Shown here: positions 33,221-41,400 of the stretch, one piece after another | Layout of the letters: each line of letters opens with the position of its first letter | Numbering within the stretch: the stretch's first letter is position 1 | Assembly (NCBI RefSeq): GCF_027923225.1 | Contig: NZ_BSDI01000032.1 | Span: 135,132 to 199,131 of the forward strand | Length of the DNA stretch: 64,000 nucleotides | From: Phytohabitans aurantiacus | Lineage (GTDB): Bacteria; Actinomycetota; Actinomycetes; Mycobacteriales; Micromonosporaceae | Direction of reading: 5' to 3' | The notes under the pieces: model-generated | Database searches by the model: none | Told to the model about the DNA's origin: nothing | What the model saw: the letters and a program-made list of their open reading frames with translations, nothing else | Translations under genes and position numbers: made by a program

Positions 33221-34300
33221 CTACCACGTCGGCATCTTGAAGAGGCGCCCTTGTTCTCCTTCGTCGTGCAATTGAAGTACCACATCGCGACTATGCAGCG
33301 TCAGAGAGTTCGAATCCAGTGGCGCCGGGAGGTCGCTATCAAGAAGCGAGATGATCGGTTGGAGGCCCAAGTCGGCATATCGTCGCAGCACTACGATCAG
33401 CTTTTCCCGCTTTCGCGGCTCCAGCTGTTCTAGAGCGCCATCATGGTAGACGAAGCGAGGAAATGGGACGTCTATGTACGTTCGTAGCATTGCCAGGTCA
33501 AATGCAATACAGAGAAGCTTTCTGTAGGTGGTTCCACGGTCTCCGCTCGTTGCTATACCGGAGTTTCCAATAAATTAAGCCGTAAATTCGAGGCCACCTT
33601 GACTGTTCATCTTGATAGCCAGGATTGCATTTTGCCCCAATACTTATACTTACTCAAGGAGTCTGAGTTCCGTATGAAGTCCAGCGAGTCTGCGCGCCGT
33701 TGATTCAATTCTGACAACTCGTTTTGGATGTCAGCTAGTCGCTTCTGTGCATCCAGCGCTTGCTGACGCAGTGCGGCTCGGCGCTCTTGATTGATGGCGC
33801 GATTGAAAGCGATCAACTGTACATAGTCATGCTTAAGCTGTTCGCCGAACAGCACCCCTGCTTCACGAAAAAGCGTCTCAGCGTCAGACGGCTTGAACAG
33901 TACCTGCTGCTCTTCAAGGGATTCCTCTCGATTCTTCGAACCAAGCGAGAAAGACGGTAGCTCTCCTCGTTAAGCGCAGCGATCTGCGCTTCTGTTCTTT
34001 CTACGAGGTCCGAAGTCGTACGCATGTCTTCTTCTTGGAAGTTGAAGGAAGCCAGGGTCTTTGACTTGGAGTCGATGTCGCGTCGTTTCACCAAAATTAG
34101 GCCGTCGAGGACCGAGGGATCGACGTCGTCGCCACTCCATTCACGAGCAAGTGATCCGAGGTGAATGGCGTTCTCATTTAGCTCTTCTCGCTTGCCGTAA
34201 AGATCAACGACCGGCCGAGAGTCCATACCTAGGATATGGGCTACGAACGGCTTCCAGTCTTGATGCTTTCCTGAAAACTTGCCCAGCTGGAAGACATCCA
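33221..34300 (-). pseudogene. truncated, frameshifted DUF2326 ATPase remnant
   Basis: Three minus-strand frames carry consecutive pieces of a DUF2326 protein: 34300-33815 (D-G-L-I-L-V-K-R-R-D-I, a coiled-coil start with L-V-E-R-T-E-A-Q-I-A-A-L-N), 33855-33607 (Q-L-K-H-D-Y-V-Q-L-I-A-F-N-R-A-I and D-S-L-S-K-Y-K), and about 33575-33221 (D-R-G-T-T-Y-R-K-L-L-C-I-A-F-D-L-A, then P-F-P-R-F-V-Y-H-D-G, ending L-F-K-M-P-T-W). The C-terminus is complete, the N-terminal half with the Walker A is absent, and at least two frameshifts are needed. DUF2326 proteins are SMC/ABC-like ATPases found, to my recollection, in ABC-three-component conflict systems. The truncation point sits at the right 24-bp repeat copy. 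Surely non-functional as an ATPase. Confidence 0.75.
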
Positions 34301-34311
34301 AGCGGCAGCGA

Positions 34312-34335
34312 CCCGGTACGGTGAGTGAGAGCGTC
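34312..34335 (+). repeat. 24-bp direct repeat, right copy
   Basis: CCCGGTACGGTGAGTGAGAG followed by CGTC, matching the copy at 32982-33005 at 22 of 24 positions. Homology of the DUF2326 remnant stops just here. The stretch to 34628 shows no supported gene. Confidence 0.7.
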
Positions 34336-34628
34336 GGCATCCGTCCCTCCGGGTTGTACGTGGCGGTTCATACGACATCCGGCAACCCTGGGCCCGTGCC
34401 GCAGCAGTTGAGGTCAGCGTTGACGGCTTGCAGTCACCCGCATGGAGGTTGCAGTGAGGTGCAGGGGGCGGCGAGGCTGATGTTCCTTGGCGCGAGGCCG
34501 GTTTCGGTGACCACCATGGCTATCAAGTCGAAGCGGCTTGGAGCGAGCGTGCACAGAACCCTCATAGCTCCATGCGAGGGCTGCGGCCGCCTACTTTCGG
34601 CGCTCGAAATAACACCGAGGATCAGTAG

Positions 34629-35333
34629 ATGACCGTAGAGGGATTTGTTCTCAATTCCCCAGGACCTCTGTCTCAGCGGGCACAGAGATTTCTTACAACA
34701 CGAGCCCATCGCGTGGACTTCGATCGGGGATTGACTGGTGATGCGCTCGCGAAGAAAATTGAAGAGGTGTACGGTCGTTCTCGCGTGGGGATTGTCAGCC
34801 TTCTCGATCGGCTACAAGAGAGGTATGGAGGGCTGACATATAAGAGCGGATACTTCGACGAACAAGCAACCTTCTCGCCGGTGTGTGAACCTGACGACCC
34901 TAGCGACGAGCTAGAAATCCTTTACGCAGTTACGACAGGCGCGCCAACAGGTGCTTCGGTACACATCGACGGCGTGGTCGAGATTGGGTTCGACGAACGA
35001 GGCATTGCAGAATTCGCGTCGTTGGACTATCTCATCGAATGTGACGCAATCTTCGACGTTGCTGGCGAATGGTCGGAGTCAAAGGCCTTGTATCTCGATA
35101 AAGGTATCTTCTCTGAGGTGCACGCAAGGCTGCTTTCCGGCGAGATCGCAAACGTCGAGATGTTGCCGGAGGCGACCGGAAATCATAGCTCTTGGTTCCT
35201 CGGAGAGGACGTTGGAATATTTGTCTGCCGTACATGGAGTGAGCTGCAGTTACCGATGCAACCATTTATGAAGATCTGGAGTGCCGACGAACGCGTTGCC
35301 GGCAACGTCGCCAATAGAGTTCTTCAGGGGTAG
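34629..35333 (+). CDS. hypothetical protein, possible orphan immunity protein
   Basis: 234 residues, acidic, soluble, no recognised domain. Segments such as L-Q-E-R-Y-G-G-L-T-Y and the position among small genes behind an RHS toxin suggest an immunity-type protein (SMI1-like behaviour is possible but not demonstrable). GAGG lies 8 nt before the ATG. Codon use is markedly less GC-rich than the flanking chromosome, a sign of horizontal origin. No toxin gene precedes it, so it would be an orphan or archival immunity gene. Confidence 0.6.
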   Translation: MTVEGFVLNSPGPLSQRAQRFLTTRAHRVDFDRGLTGDALAKKIEEVYGRSRVGIVSLLDRLQERYGGLTYKSGYFDEQATFSPVCEPDDPSDELEILYAVTTGAPTGASVHIDGVVEIGFDERGIAEFASLDYLIECDAIFDVAGEWSESKALYLDKGIFSEVHARLLSGEIANVEMLPEATGNHSSWFLGEDVGIFVCRTWSELQLPMQPFMKIWSADERVAGNVANRVLQG

Positions 35334-35388
35334 GGCGCAGACAAAAGTTCCCCAATGGCTGTGCTGGTTTCAGGAGAGTGGACGATTG

Positions 35389-35922
35389 ATGATGCTTCAA
35401 GAGCATGATGCCGTGCTTGCTGAGGCGGTCGACTCTCACCTCGTTCGGCGTCCGGTTACTGCCGAGGTTGCTCGCGCTGTCCAGGAGCGGTGCCCGGAAG
35501 TCGTCGACTCTCTGGAGCGCTGGATTAGCGCCGCCGCAGCAGCAGGCGACTGGCGTAGAGTTGAGCGTTTCGCGAACCTGGGCGCAAAGTTGCAGGCGCC
35601 CGGTCTCGACAGGGTCATAATGGATCTACTTGAGGCGAATCACGCTGGCTTGAATCAAGAGGATCTGGTCGATATTCTCGGCGAGATAATGGCAGTCGAT
35701 TCGGCAAGCGTGATTTTTGGAATCGTCAAGCGCTCCATTGAATCGGATGCTCCCGCCTATTGGTTATGCCAAAAGGCGATACTTGCTCTGAGCGAGCTTG
35801 AGTCCGACGAGGCTAGCCGATATTTGAAAGAGATGACGGCTGATTCGTGGCCAAATCTGATCCGTTGGCACGCGGCAGTAGCGCTATGTGTCGAAGATGA
35901 ACTCGGTTTTGATGAGGACTAA
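35389..35922 (+). CDS. hypothetical helical protein, immunity-like
   Basis: 177 residues, all alpha-helical with HEAT-like periodicity (C-P-E-V-V-D-S-L-E-R-W-I-S-A-A-A, A-P-A-Y-W-L-C-Q-K-A-I-L-A-L-S-E-L) and an acidic C-terminus (D-E-L-G-F-D-E-D). HEAT-type immunity proteins are known in polymorphic toxin loci; assignment here rests on context. Two consecutive ATG codons (35389, 35392) follow AGGAG; the frame from 35281 overlaps the previous gene and is less likely. Confidence 0.6.
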   Translation: MMLQEHDAVLAEAVDSHLVRRPVTAEVARAVQERCPEVVDSLERWISAAAAAGDWRRVERFANLGAKLQAPGLDRVIMDLLEANHAGLNQEDLVDILGEIMAVDSASVIFGIVKRSIESDAPAYWLCQKAILALSELESDEASRYLKEMTADSWPNLIRWHAAVALCVEDELGFDED

Positions 35923-35984
35923 TGGTGGAGTGAGTATGTGGTTCCCAGCAGTGGGTGAGCTGGTTAGATGCTATAGGGGCGCGG

Positions 35985-36422
35985 ATGAGGACCGTCGTTG
36001 AGTTTGTTGACGAGCTGGGCAACATTCGCAGACTCCGTGAGCTGGAAGGCTTCTTCGCTAGTCTCCGGGATCGCGACGACAAAAGAATGGGCATCGTTTC
36101 TACGTATATCCCGCGATGGCTTCAGGTTGCATTTGCGCCGGAAAAGACGGATAGGGAGGTTGAGATCTGGCTTGAGCAGTGGCGGGCGGTGTCCGATAAG
36201 TTGGCATTCGAAAGGGCGTCTGGGTGGACCGAAATGGACTGGCTTCACTGGTTCTCTAGCGACAATGAATTCTGGAGTCTGGCGGATGTCTCGCTCAATG
36301 AGGGCGAGTGCTGCTTGAGGCTCTATCTGGTTCATCATGATGAGCCTGTTCCCATTGAAGCGCTGAGATGGATGGCAATTGTGGGACACCTTCAAGTGCG
36401 TGCTGTATCCAGGTTGGAATGA
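35985..36422 (+). CDS. hypothetical protein, immunity-like
   Basis: 145 residues, Trp-rich (W-L-E-Q-W, W-T-E-M-D-W-L-H-W-F) and acidic, mixed alpha/beta, no recognised family. AGGGG stands 5 nt before the ATG at 35985; a GTG at 35955 in the same frame is an alternative. Lower-GC codon use like its neighbours. Probably another small immunity or accessory protein of the island. Confidence 0.5.
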   Translation: MRTVVEFVDELGNIRRLRELEGFFASLRDRDDKRMGIVSTYIPRWLQVAFAPEKTDREVEIWLEQWRAVSDKLAFERASGWTEMDWLHWFSSDNEFWSLADVSLNEGECCLRLYLVHHDEPVPIEALRWMAIVGHLQVRAVSRLE

Positions 36423-36474
36423 TATCCGCACCGAATATATCGAGCTGAAGAGCAACCTGTTGGGCGTAACTGGG

Positions 36475-36688
36475 GTCGCCGCCGTCGTGAAGACCTGGTC
36501 GCGCTTTACGCGGAGCTGGGCTGGAGAAGGCGCTCGCACGACCGCGTTGTTGGAAGCTCTACCTGCTGTACGGGCAGTCTCTGTCAATTTCCCGCACTGC
36601 GGCAGCGCTCAAGGATCTGTTCGGGCGCAGGGCGCGCTCGTTCATGAGCAAGCCACCTGCGGCAGATAGCTGGAATGGCAATCGTTAG
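36475..36688 (+). pseudogene. frameshifted gene fragment, family not recognised
   Basis: Two overlapping frames give protein-like sequence: first R-R-E-D-L-V-A-L-Y-A-E-L-G-W, then, after a one-base shift near 36546, W-K-L-Y-L-L-Y-G-Q-S-L-S-I-S followed by L-K-D-L-F-G-R-R-A-R-S-F, ending at a TAG at 36686-36688. It looks like the C-terminal end of a degraded host-type gene. The rest of 36423-36761 shows nothing else. Confidence 0.35.
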
Positions 36689-36761
36689 GCCAATCTGTCG
36701 GGCAGTAAGAAGCGTGGGAGATCGAAGGTGCCTGGTGGGACAACATCGGAAGTGGACTGAG

Positions 36762-37052
36762 ATGACAGCCTCGACTTACGAGAAGTGGTTGGATCTCTAC
36801 GGAGAGCTATACGAGAACCCATCGTTGCGCGAGGACAGTACATGCCTCAATTGCGGTCGGGTCGGGCATCTAAGGGTGGTATTTGTAGTTCGCGAATCGA
36901 ATCGTGATAGCTGCCGTGCTTACTTATGGTGTGCCAATTGTGTGACAGGTATTGGGCCCCTGCGAGCGCCACTTCCGGAGTCTGGATGGCCATTAACTCC
37001 GCATGGTCAGGAGGTGATACCTAACTACGCCCTCGTGCCCGATGAAGATTAA
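36762..37052 (+). CDS. small zinc-ribbon-like hypothetical protein
   Basis: 96 residues with two Cys pairs (T-C-L-N-C-G-R-V-G-H and L-W-C-A-N-C), the spacing of a zinc ribbon. A Pro-rich tail follows (P-L-P-E-S-G-W-P-L-T-P). No assigned family. The ATG at 36762 is favoured over 36675. The stop codon is followed at once by a perfect 18-bp palindrome. Confidence 0.5.
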   Translation: MTASTYEKWLDLYGELYENPSLREDSTCLNCGRVGHLRVVFVVRESNRDSCRAYLWCANCVTGIGPLRAPLPESGWPLTPHGQEVIPNYALVPDED

Positions 37053-37070
37053 CGCAGATCATGATCTGCG
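37053..37070. repeat. perfect 18-bp palindrome
   Basis: CGCAGATCATGATCTGCG directly after the TAA of the zinc-ribbon gene. It could be an operator or part of a terminator. Between it and 37286 no gene is visible. Confidence 0.6.
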
Positions 37071-37286
37071 AACTACGTGATGTGACGCTTTGAGAGTCAG
37101 AGGCTAACGCTTGGTATCCATGTATATCGCCTCCCCGGAGGGTTGGCGGCCCCCAGGGGCGGGCGCGAGGGACCTCAGAGTGGACCGAGGTAGCCGTTGA
37201 CGGGGACGGATGGATGTCTGTTCTGTTCGTGGGCCGATGTCAGAAGACGGCCATCGCCAAGGGCGGCGCCGCCTCGCGACGCGGGG

Positions 37287-37443
37287 CGCTGCCGCGGTCA
37301 AGTCACGGTCGATGTCGAGTTAGGAGCGGACGCGCAAGCCGCAGGGTGGCGGGGAAGCCGGCCGCGGTTGACGCGTCGCGGAGTCGGGACGCGTGCACGG
37401 CTTTGCCGTCGGCACGCTCGACCGACAGCGCGCCCAACGTTCC
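37287..37443 (-). pseudogene. degenerate duplicate of the lhr 3' end
   Basis: This stretch matches 38374-38531 (the last codons of lhr plus about 30 nt beyond its stop) over about 157 bp with scattered mismatches and small indels. On the minus strand it still reads L-G-A-L-S-V-E-R-A-D-G-K-A-V-H-A-S as against L-G-A-L-S-V-E-R-A-D-G-E-A-V-H-A-S in intact lhr. The two copies are in the same orientation, 1,087 bp apart, and bracket two small genes. Confidence 0.8.
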
Positions 37444-37613
37444 CACGGGGACTATCGCGACGCGGCTCGGTCGGCTCTTGATGCGCAACCCGTTGGCAGC
37501 GGGAAGGCTTACGGGGCTCAAGGTGATCAAAGGCAGGCGTAACGTGTTCTATATCCTCAATACCGAGCCACTCGATCTAACTGGCCGCATCCTAAGTTCT
37601 GGAAGGTTTAGAG

Positions 37614-37907
37614 GTGAGGTACGTCAAGACCTCGTGGCACCACGCCTTCGATGATGAGCCGGTACTCATCTACAGCGAACTCGACGAGGATCGTTACGAG
37701 ACTCGCAAAGTTGAGGTCTTTCGTGATGGGCGCAGTGAGTGGTGCGACGAGAACCATCAGACGGATAGCATAGGGCTTTCCGAAATCCCATTTCCAACGG
37801 CCGACGAAGTTTCTGCTCTGCCAGAATTTGATGTTGAAGAGATTTCTTCGACCGAGTTTGAGCGGGTGTGGGCGGATTCGCAAGATAGTTCCCGCGTGAC
37901 TGGGTAA
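37614..37907 (+). CDS. DUF6881 domain protein (immunity-like)
   Basis: 97 residues. Family features: V-K-T-S-W-H-H-A-F-D-D-E-P-V-L-I-Y-S-E-L near the start, R-K-V-E-V-F-R-D-G-R, and F-D-V-E-E-I-S-S-T-E-F-E near the end. DUF6881 proteins are small, single-domain and frequent beside toxin genes; function unproven. GTG start at 37614 preceded by GGAAGG. It lies between the two copies of the lhr 3' end. Confidence 0.7.
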   Translation: MRYVKTSWHHAFDDEPVLIYSELDEDRYETRKVEVFRDGRSEWCDENHQTDSIGLSEIPFPTADEVSALPEFDVEEISSTEFERVWADSQDSSRVTG

Positions 37908-37945
37908 GGCGCTCGCGCGAGCGCGGAGAGGTCGGCTGTAGCGCG

Positions 37946-38365
37946 GTGTGTGACGCGGTCATCGAGCAGCGGTGCCAGACGTGCGGTTCTGTCGTTCAGT
38001 GCCGGGCGTGGGAGGACGTCATCGGTGGGCGGCTGCAGTGGGTGGTGTTGTGCGACTGCGGCACGTGCGGCGGTGGTGAGTCGGAGGAGTTCGGCTGGGA
38101 CGAGACTCCGGCCGAGGTGCGGCGAGCTCTGCTCGATATGTGCGGCACTTTCCGGCTGCGCGTGCAGGCGCCACTGGAGGTCGCCCGCATGCCGTTGATG
38201 CGAATCGTGCGGGCGACCGGCGAGCCGCTCGCCAGCCTCTCGGCTCGCGTCGAGGCGCTGCTGATCCAGGGGCAGACGGGCACCGAGGCCGAACTGGAGC
38301 TGCTGGCGCTCCGGCTGGCGGAGGTCGGTGTGCCGACGACCATCGCCAAGGACGATGCGGGTTAA
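37946..38365 (+). CDS. hypothetical protein with Cys motifs
   Basis: 139 residues from a GTG. Two CxxC-like pairs (R-C-Q-T-C-G and C-D-C-G-T-C) form a possible zinc-binding N-terminal half; the rest is helical (V-E-A-L-L-I-Q-G-Q-T-G-T-E-A-E-L-E-L). Family not recognised. Its GC content is back to the host level, unlike the preceding genes. It stops 40 bp from the end of the convergent lhr gene, inside the segment between the duplicated lhr ends. Confidence 0.5.
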   Translation: MCDAVIEQRCQTCGSVVQCRAWEDVIGGRLQWVVLCDCGTCGGGESEEFGWDETPAEVRRALLDMCGTFRLRVQAPLEVARMPLMRIVRATGEPLASLSARVEALLIQGQTGTEAELELLALRLAEVGVPTTIAKDDAG

Positions 38366-38405
38366 CCAGCACCCGCTGCCGCCAGTCAAGTCACCGTCTA
38401 TGTCG

Positions 38406-41400
38406 TTAGGAGCGGAGGCGGAGGCCGCGCGGAGTGGCGCGGAAGCCGGCCGCCGTCAGCGCGTCGCGGAGCGGAGACGCGTGCACGGCTTCGCCGTCGG
38501 CGCGCTCGACCGACAGAGCCCCCAACGCTCCAGAGTGGACAGCGTCGGCCAGCGCCTTGGCCGCTGCCCCGAGCGCATCGGCATCGTCCATGAAGGACAG
38601 CAGGGTGCGGCCGCCGCGTTCGACGTACAGGGCCAGCTCGCCGCCGACCAACGCGACCAGTGCGCCCGCCTTGCGCCCCGGGCGGTGGCCGGTGCCCTCC
38701 TGGGCGAGCACGCGGTCGGGCCACGGCAGGGCGGCGCCGTACGGGTTGGCCGGGTCGGTGGCGGCCAGTACCAGGGCGGTGGCGGCGCCGCGGTGGTCGT
38801 CGGCGAGGGCGCGCAGGCGGTCGACCGCGCCGGGCACCGCGAACTGTGCCGCGCCCAGCCCCTCGACGAAGTACCCACGGCGGGCCGCGCCGCGCTCCTC
38901 CAGCGCCGCCAGCACGGGGTAGACGGCCGCGAAGCCGCCCGGTGCGCCCTCGGCGGCTACGGCGCCTCGGGTGACGACGCCGTGCCGTTCGAGCAGGGTG
39001 TCGGCGAGTGCGGCGGCGCGGTGGGTGGGGTCGGTGTCGCGCTCGGGCAGCAGGGACCAGCGTCCGGCCATGGTCGGCGGGCCGGTGCGGGTGGGCATGG
39101 CGACCCTGCCCGGGCGGCGGTATCGGGTGCGGGCGGCGGCCGGCTTGGCGCGGTGGGCGCCGCCACCGCCGAGCGCCGCGCGGAGGGGCGCGAGCGTGTC
39201 GTTGGTGAGCCAGCCGGCCCAGACCAGATCCCACACCGCGGCCACGAGTGTCGAGTCGTCGGTGGAGCTCACGCGATCGGAGAGCGCGCGGAAGAACAGC
39301 GCCTGCCCACCGGCCAGCGTGTCGAGGATGGACTGGTGCAGCGGGGTCAGCGCCAGCGACTCGTCGGGTGGCGGCAGGAGCAGCGGGGCCGCGTCGGCGT
39401 ACGCCAGGGTGACCCAGCCGTCGCCGCCGGGGATCGAGCCGGCGCCCGCCCACAGCACCTCGCCGCTGGCGCACAGCTCGTCGAGGTACGCGGGGGAGTA
39501 GTCGGCGACCCGAGCGGTGAGCACGAGCCGTTCCAATGCGGACGCTGGCACGGCCACGCCCTGCAACTGCTCGACCGCGGCGGCGACCGCCTCGACACCG
39601 CGCGCGGAGGTGCCGACCGACTGCCAGCGGGGCAGGAACGTGGCGAGCGCCCTGGGCGGCACGGGCTCGATCTCGCGGCGCAGGGCGGCGAGCGACCGCC
39701 GGCGCAGGAGCCGTAGGACTTCGGCGTCGCACCACTCGAGGCCGGCCCCGTCGGGCGAGAATTCCCCGGAGACGACCCGCCCCGTGCCACCGAGGCGGCG
39801 CAGTGCCTGCTCGACCACGAAGACGCCCAGCCCGAACCGGGCCGCGCAGGTGGCAGCCGTGAACGGCCCGTGGGTGCGGGCGTATCGGGAGACCAGGTCG
39901 CCGAGCGGGTCGGGGACGGGCTCGACGTATGCCTGAGCGACGCCCACGGGCAGTGCCACGCCGAGCGCGTCGCGGTAGCGTCCCGCGTCTTCTACGCCTA
40001 TCCACCGCTGCTCACCGGCGACGCGGACGTGCAGGGCCCGCTTGGCGGACTCTAATGTGGACAGCCACTCCGGAAGGGCGCCGCGCTCGGACAGCTCGGC
40101 GTCGGACAGGTCGCCGAGCAGCCGCAGCAGCTCGGCCACGTCTTCGGCGTCGCGCGGGCGGCGCTCCTCGGTGAGCCACTGGAGCTGCCGCTCGGTGGCG
40201 TCGACCACTGCTGGTTCGAGCAGCTCGCGCAGGTCGACGCGGCCCAGCAGCTCGCCGAGGAGCGTGGAGTCGAGGGCGAGGGCGGCCGCCCGGCGCTCGG
40301 CCAGCGGCGCGTCACCCTCGTACAGGAACGCGCCCACGTATCCGAACAGCAGCGACCGGGCGAACGGCGACGGCTTCTGGCTCTCGACCTCGACCAGCCG
40401 CACCTTGCGCCCGCCCAGCTCGCGCATGAGCCCCGCCAGCCCCGGCACGTCGAACACGTCTTGCAGGCACTCGCGGGCGGCTTCGAGCGTGATGGGGAAG
40501 TCACCATATTCCCTGGCGACGTCGAGGAGCTGGGCCGCCCGTTGGCGCTGCTGCCACAGCGGCTGGCGGCGCCGGGGGTCGCGGCGGGGCAGGAGCAGCG
40601 CCCTGGCCGCGCACTCGCGGAACCGGGACGCGAACAGCGCCGACCCGCCCACCGCCTCCTCGACCAGCTGGGTGATCTCGTCGGGGTCGAACGCGACCAG
40701 GTCGGCACCCGGCGGCTCCTCTGCCGTGTCGGGCAGCCGCACCACGATGCCGTCGTCGGAGGGCATCACCTGGGCGTCGACGCCGTATCGCTCTGCGAGC
40801 CGCTGCCCGATCGCCAGCGCCCAGGGGCCGTTGACGCGCGCACCGAGGACACAGTGGACGGCCATGCGCCAGTCGCCCAGCTCGTCACGGAAGCGCTCGA
40901 CCACCACCGTGCGGTCGTCGGGCAGGGCGCGGGTGGCCTCGCGCTGCTCGCGCAGGTAGGCCATCAGGTTGCCGGCGGCCCACTCGTCGAGCCCGGCACC
41001 GCGTAGCGCCGCCACGGCGGTCTCGTCGTCTTCTTTGACCAGTGCCCGCAGCCGCGCGCCGATCGCACGGCCCAGCTCGACCGGCCGCCCGAGCTGGTCA
41101 CCCTTCCAGAACGGCATGCGCGCCGCCGCACCCGGCGCGGGCGAGACGAGGACCCGGTCGGGGGTGATGTCTTCGATCCGCCACGACGTCGAGCCGAGCA
41201 GGAAGACGTCGCCGACGCGCGACTCGTAGACCATCTCCTCGTCGAGCTCGCCGACCCGGGCCGCCCGCTCGGCACCGGCCAGGAAGACGCCGAAGAGACC
41301 GCGGTCGGGGATCGTGCCGCCGCTGGTGACGGCCAGCCGCTGGGCGCCGGGACGGCCGGTGAGCACGTCGGCGGCGCGGTCCCAGACCAGGCGGGGGCGC

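Noticed and set aside
33221..34340. Active ABC-three-component defence system
   Set aside because: ATPase part missing, at least two frameshifts, and no partner genes.
36379..36669. 96-residue frame as a gene
   Set aside because: Overlaps the previous gene, has no start signal, and other frames carry the protein-like fragments.
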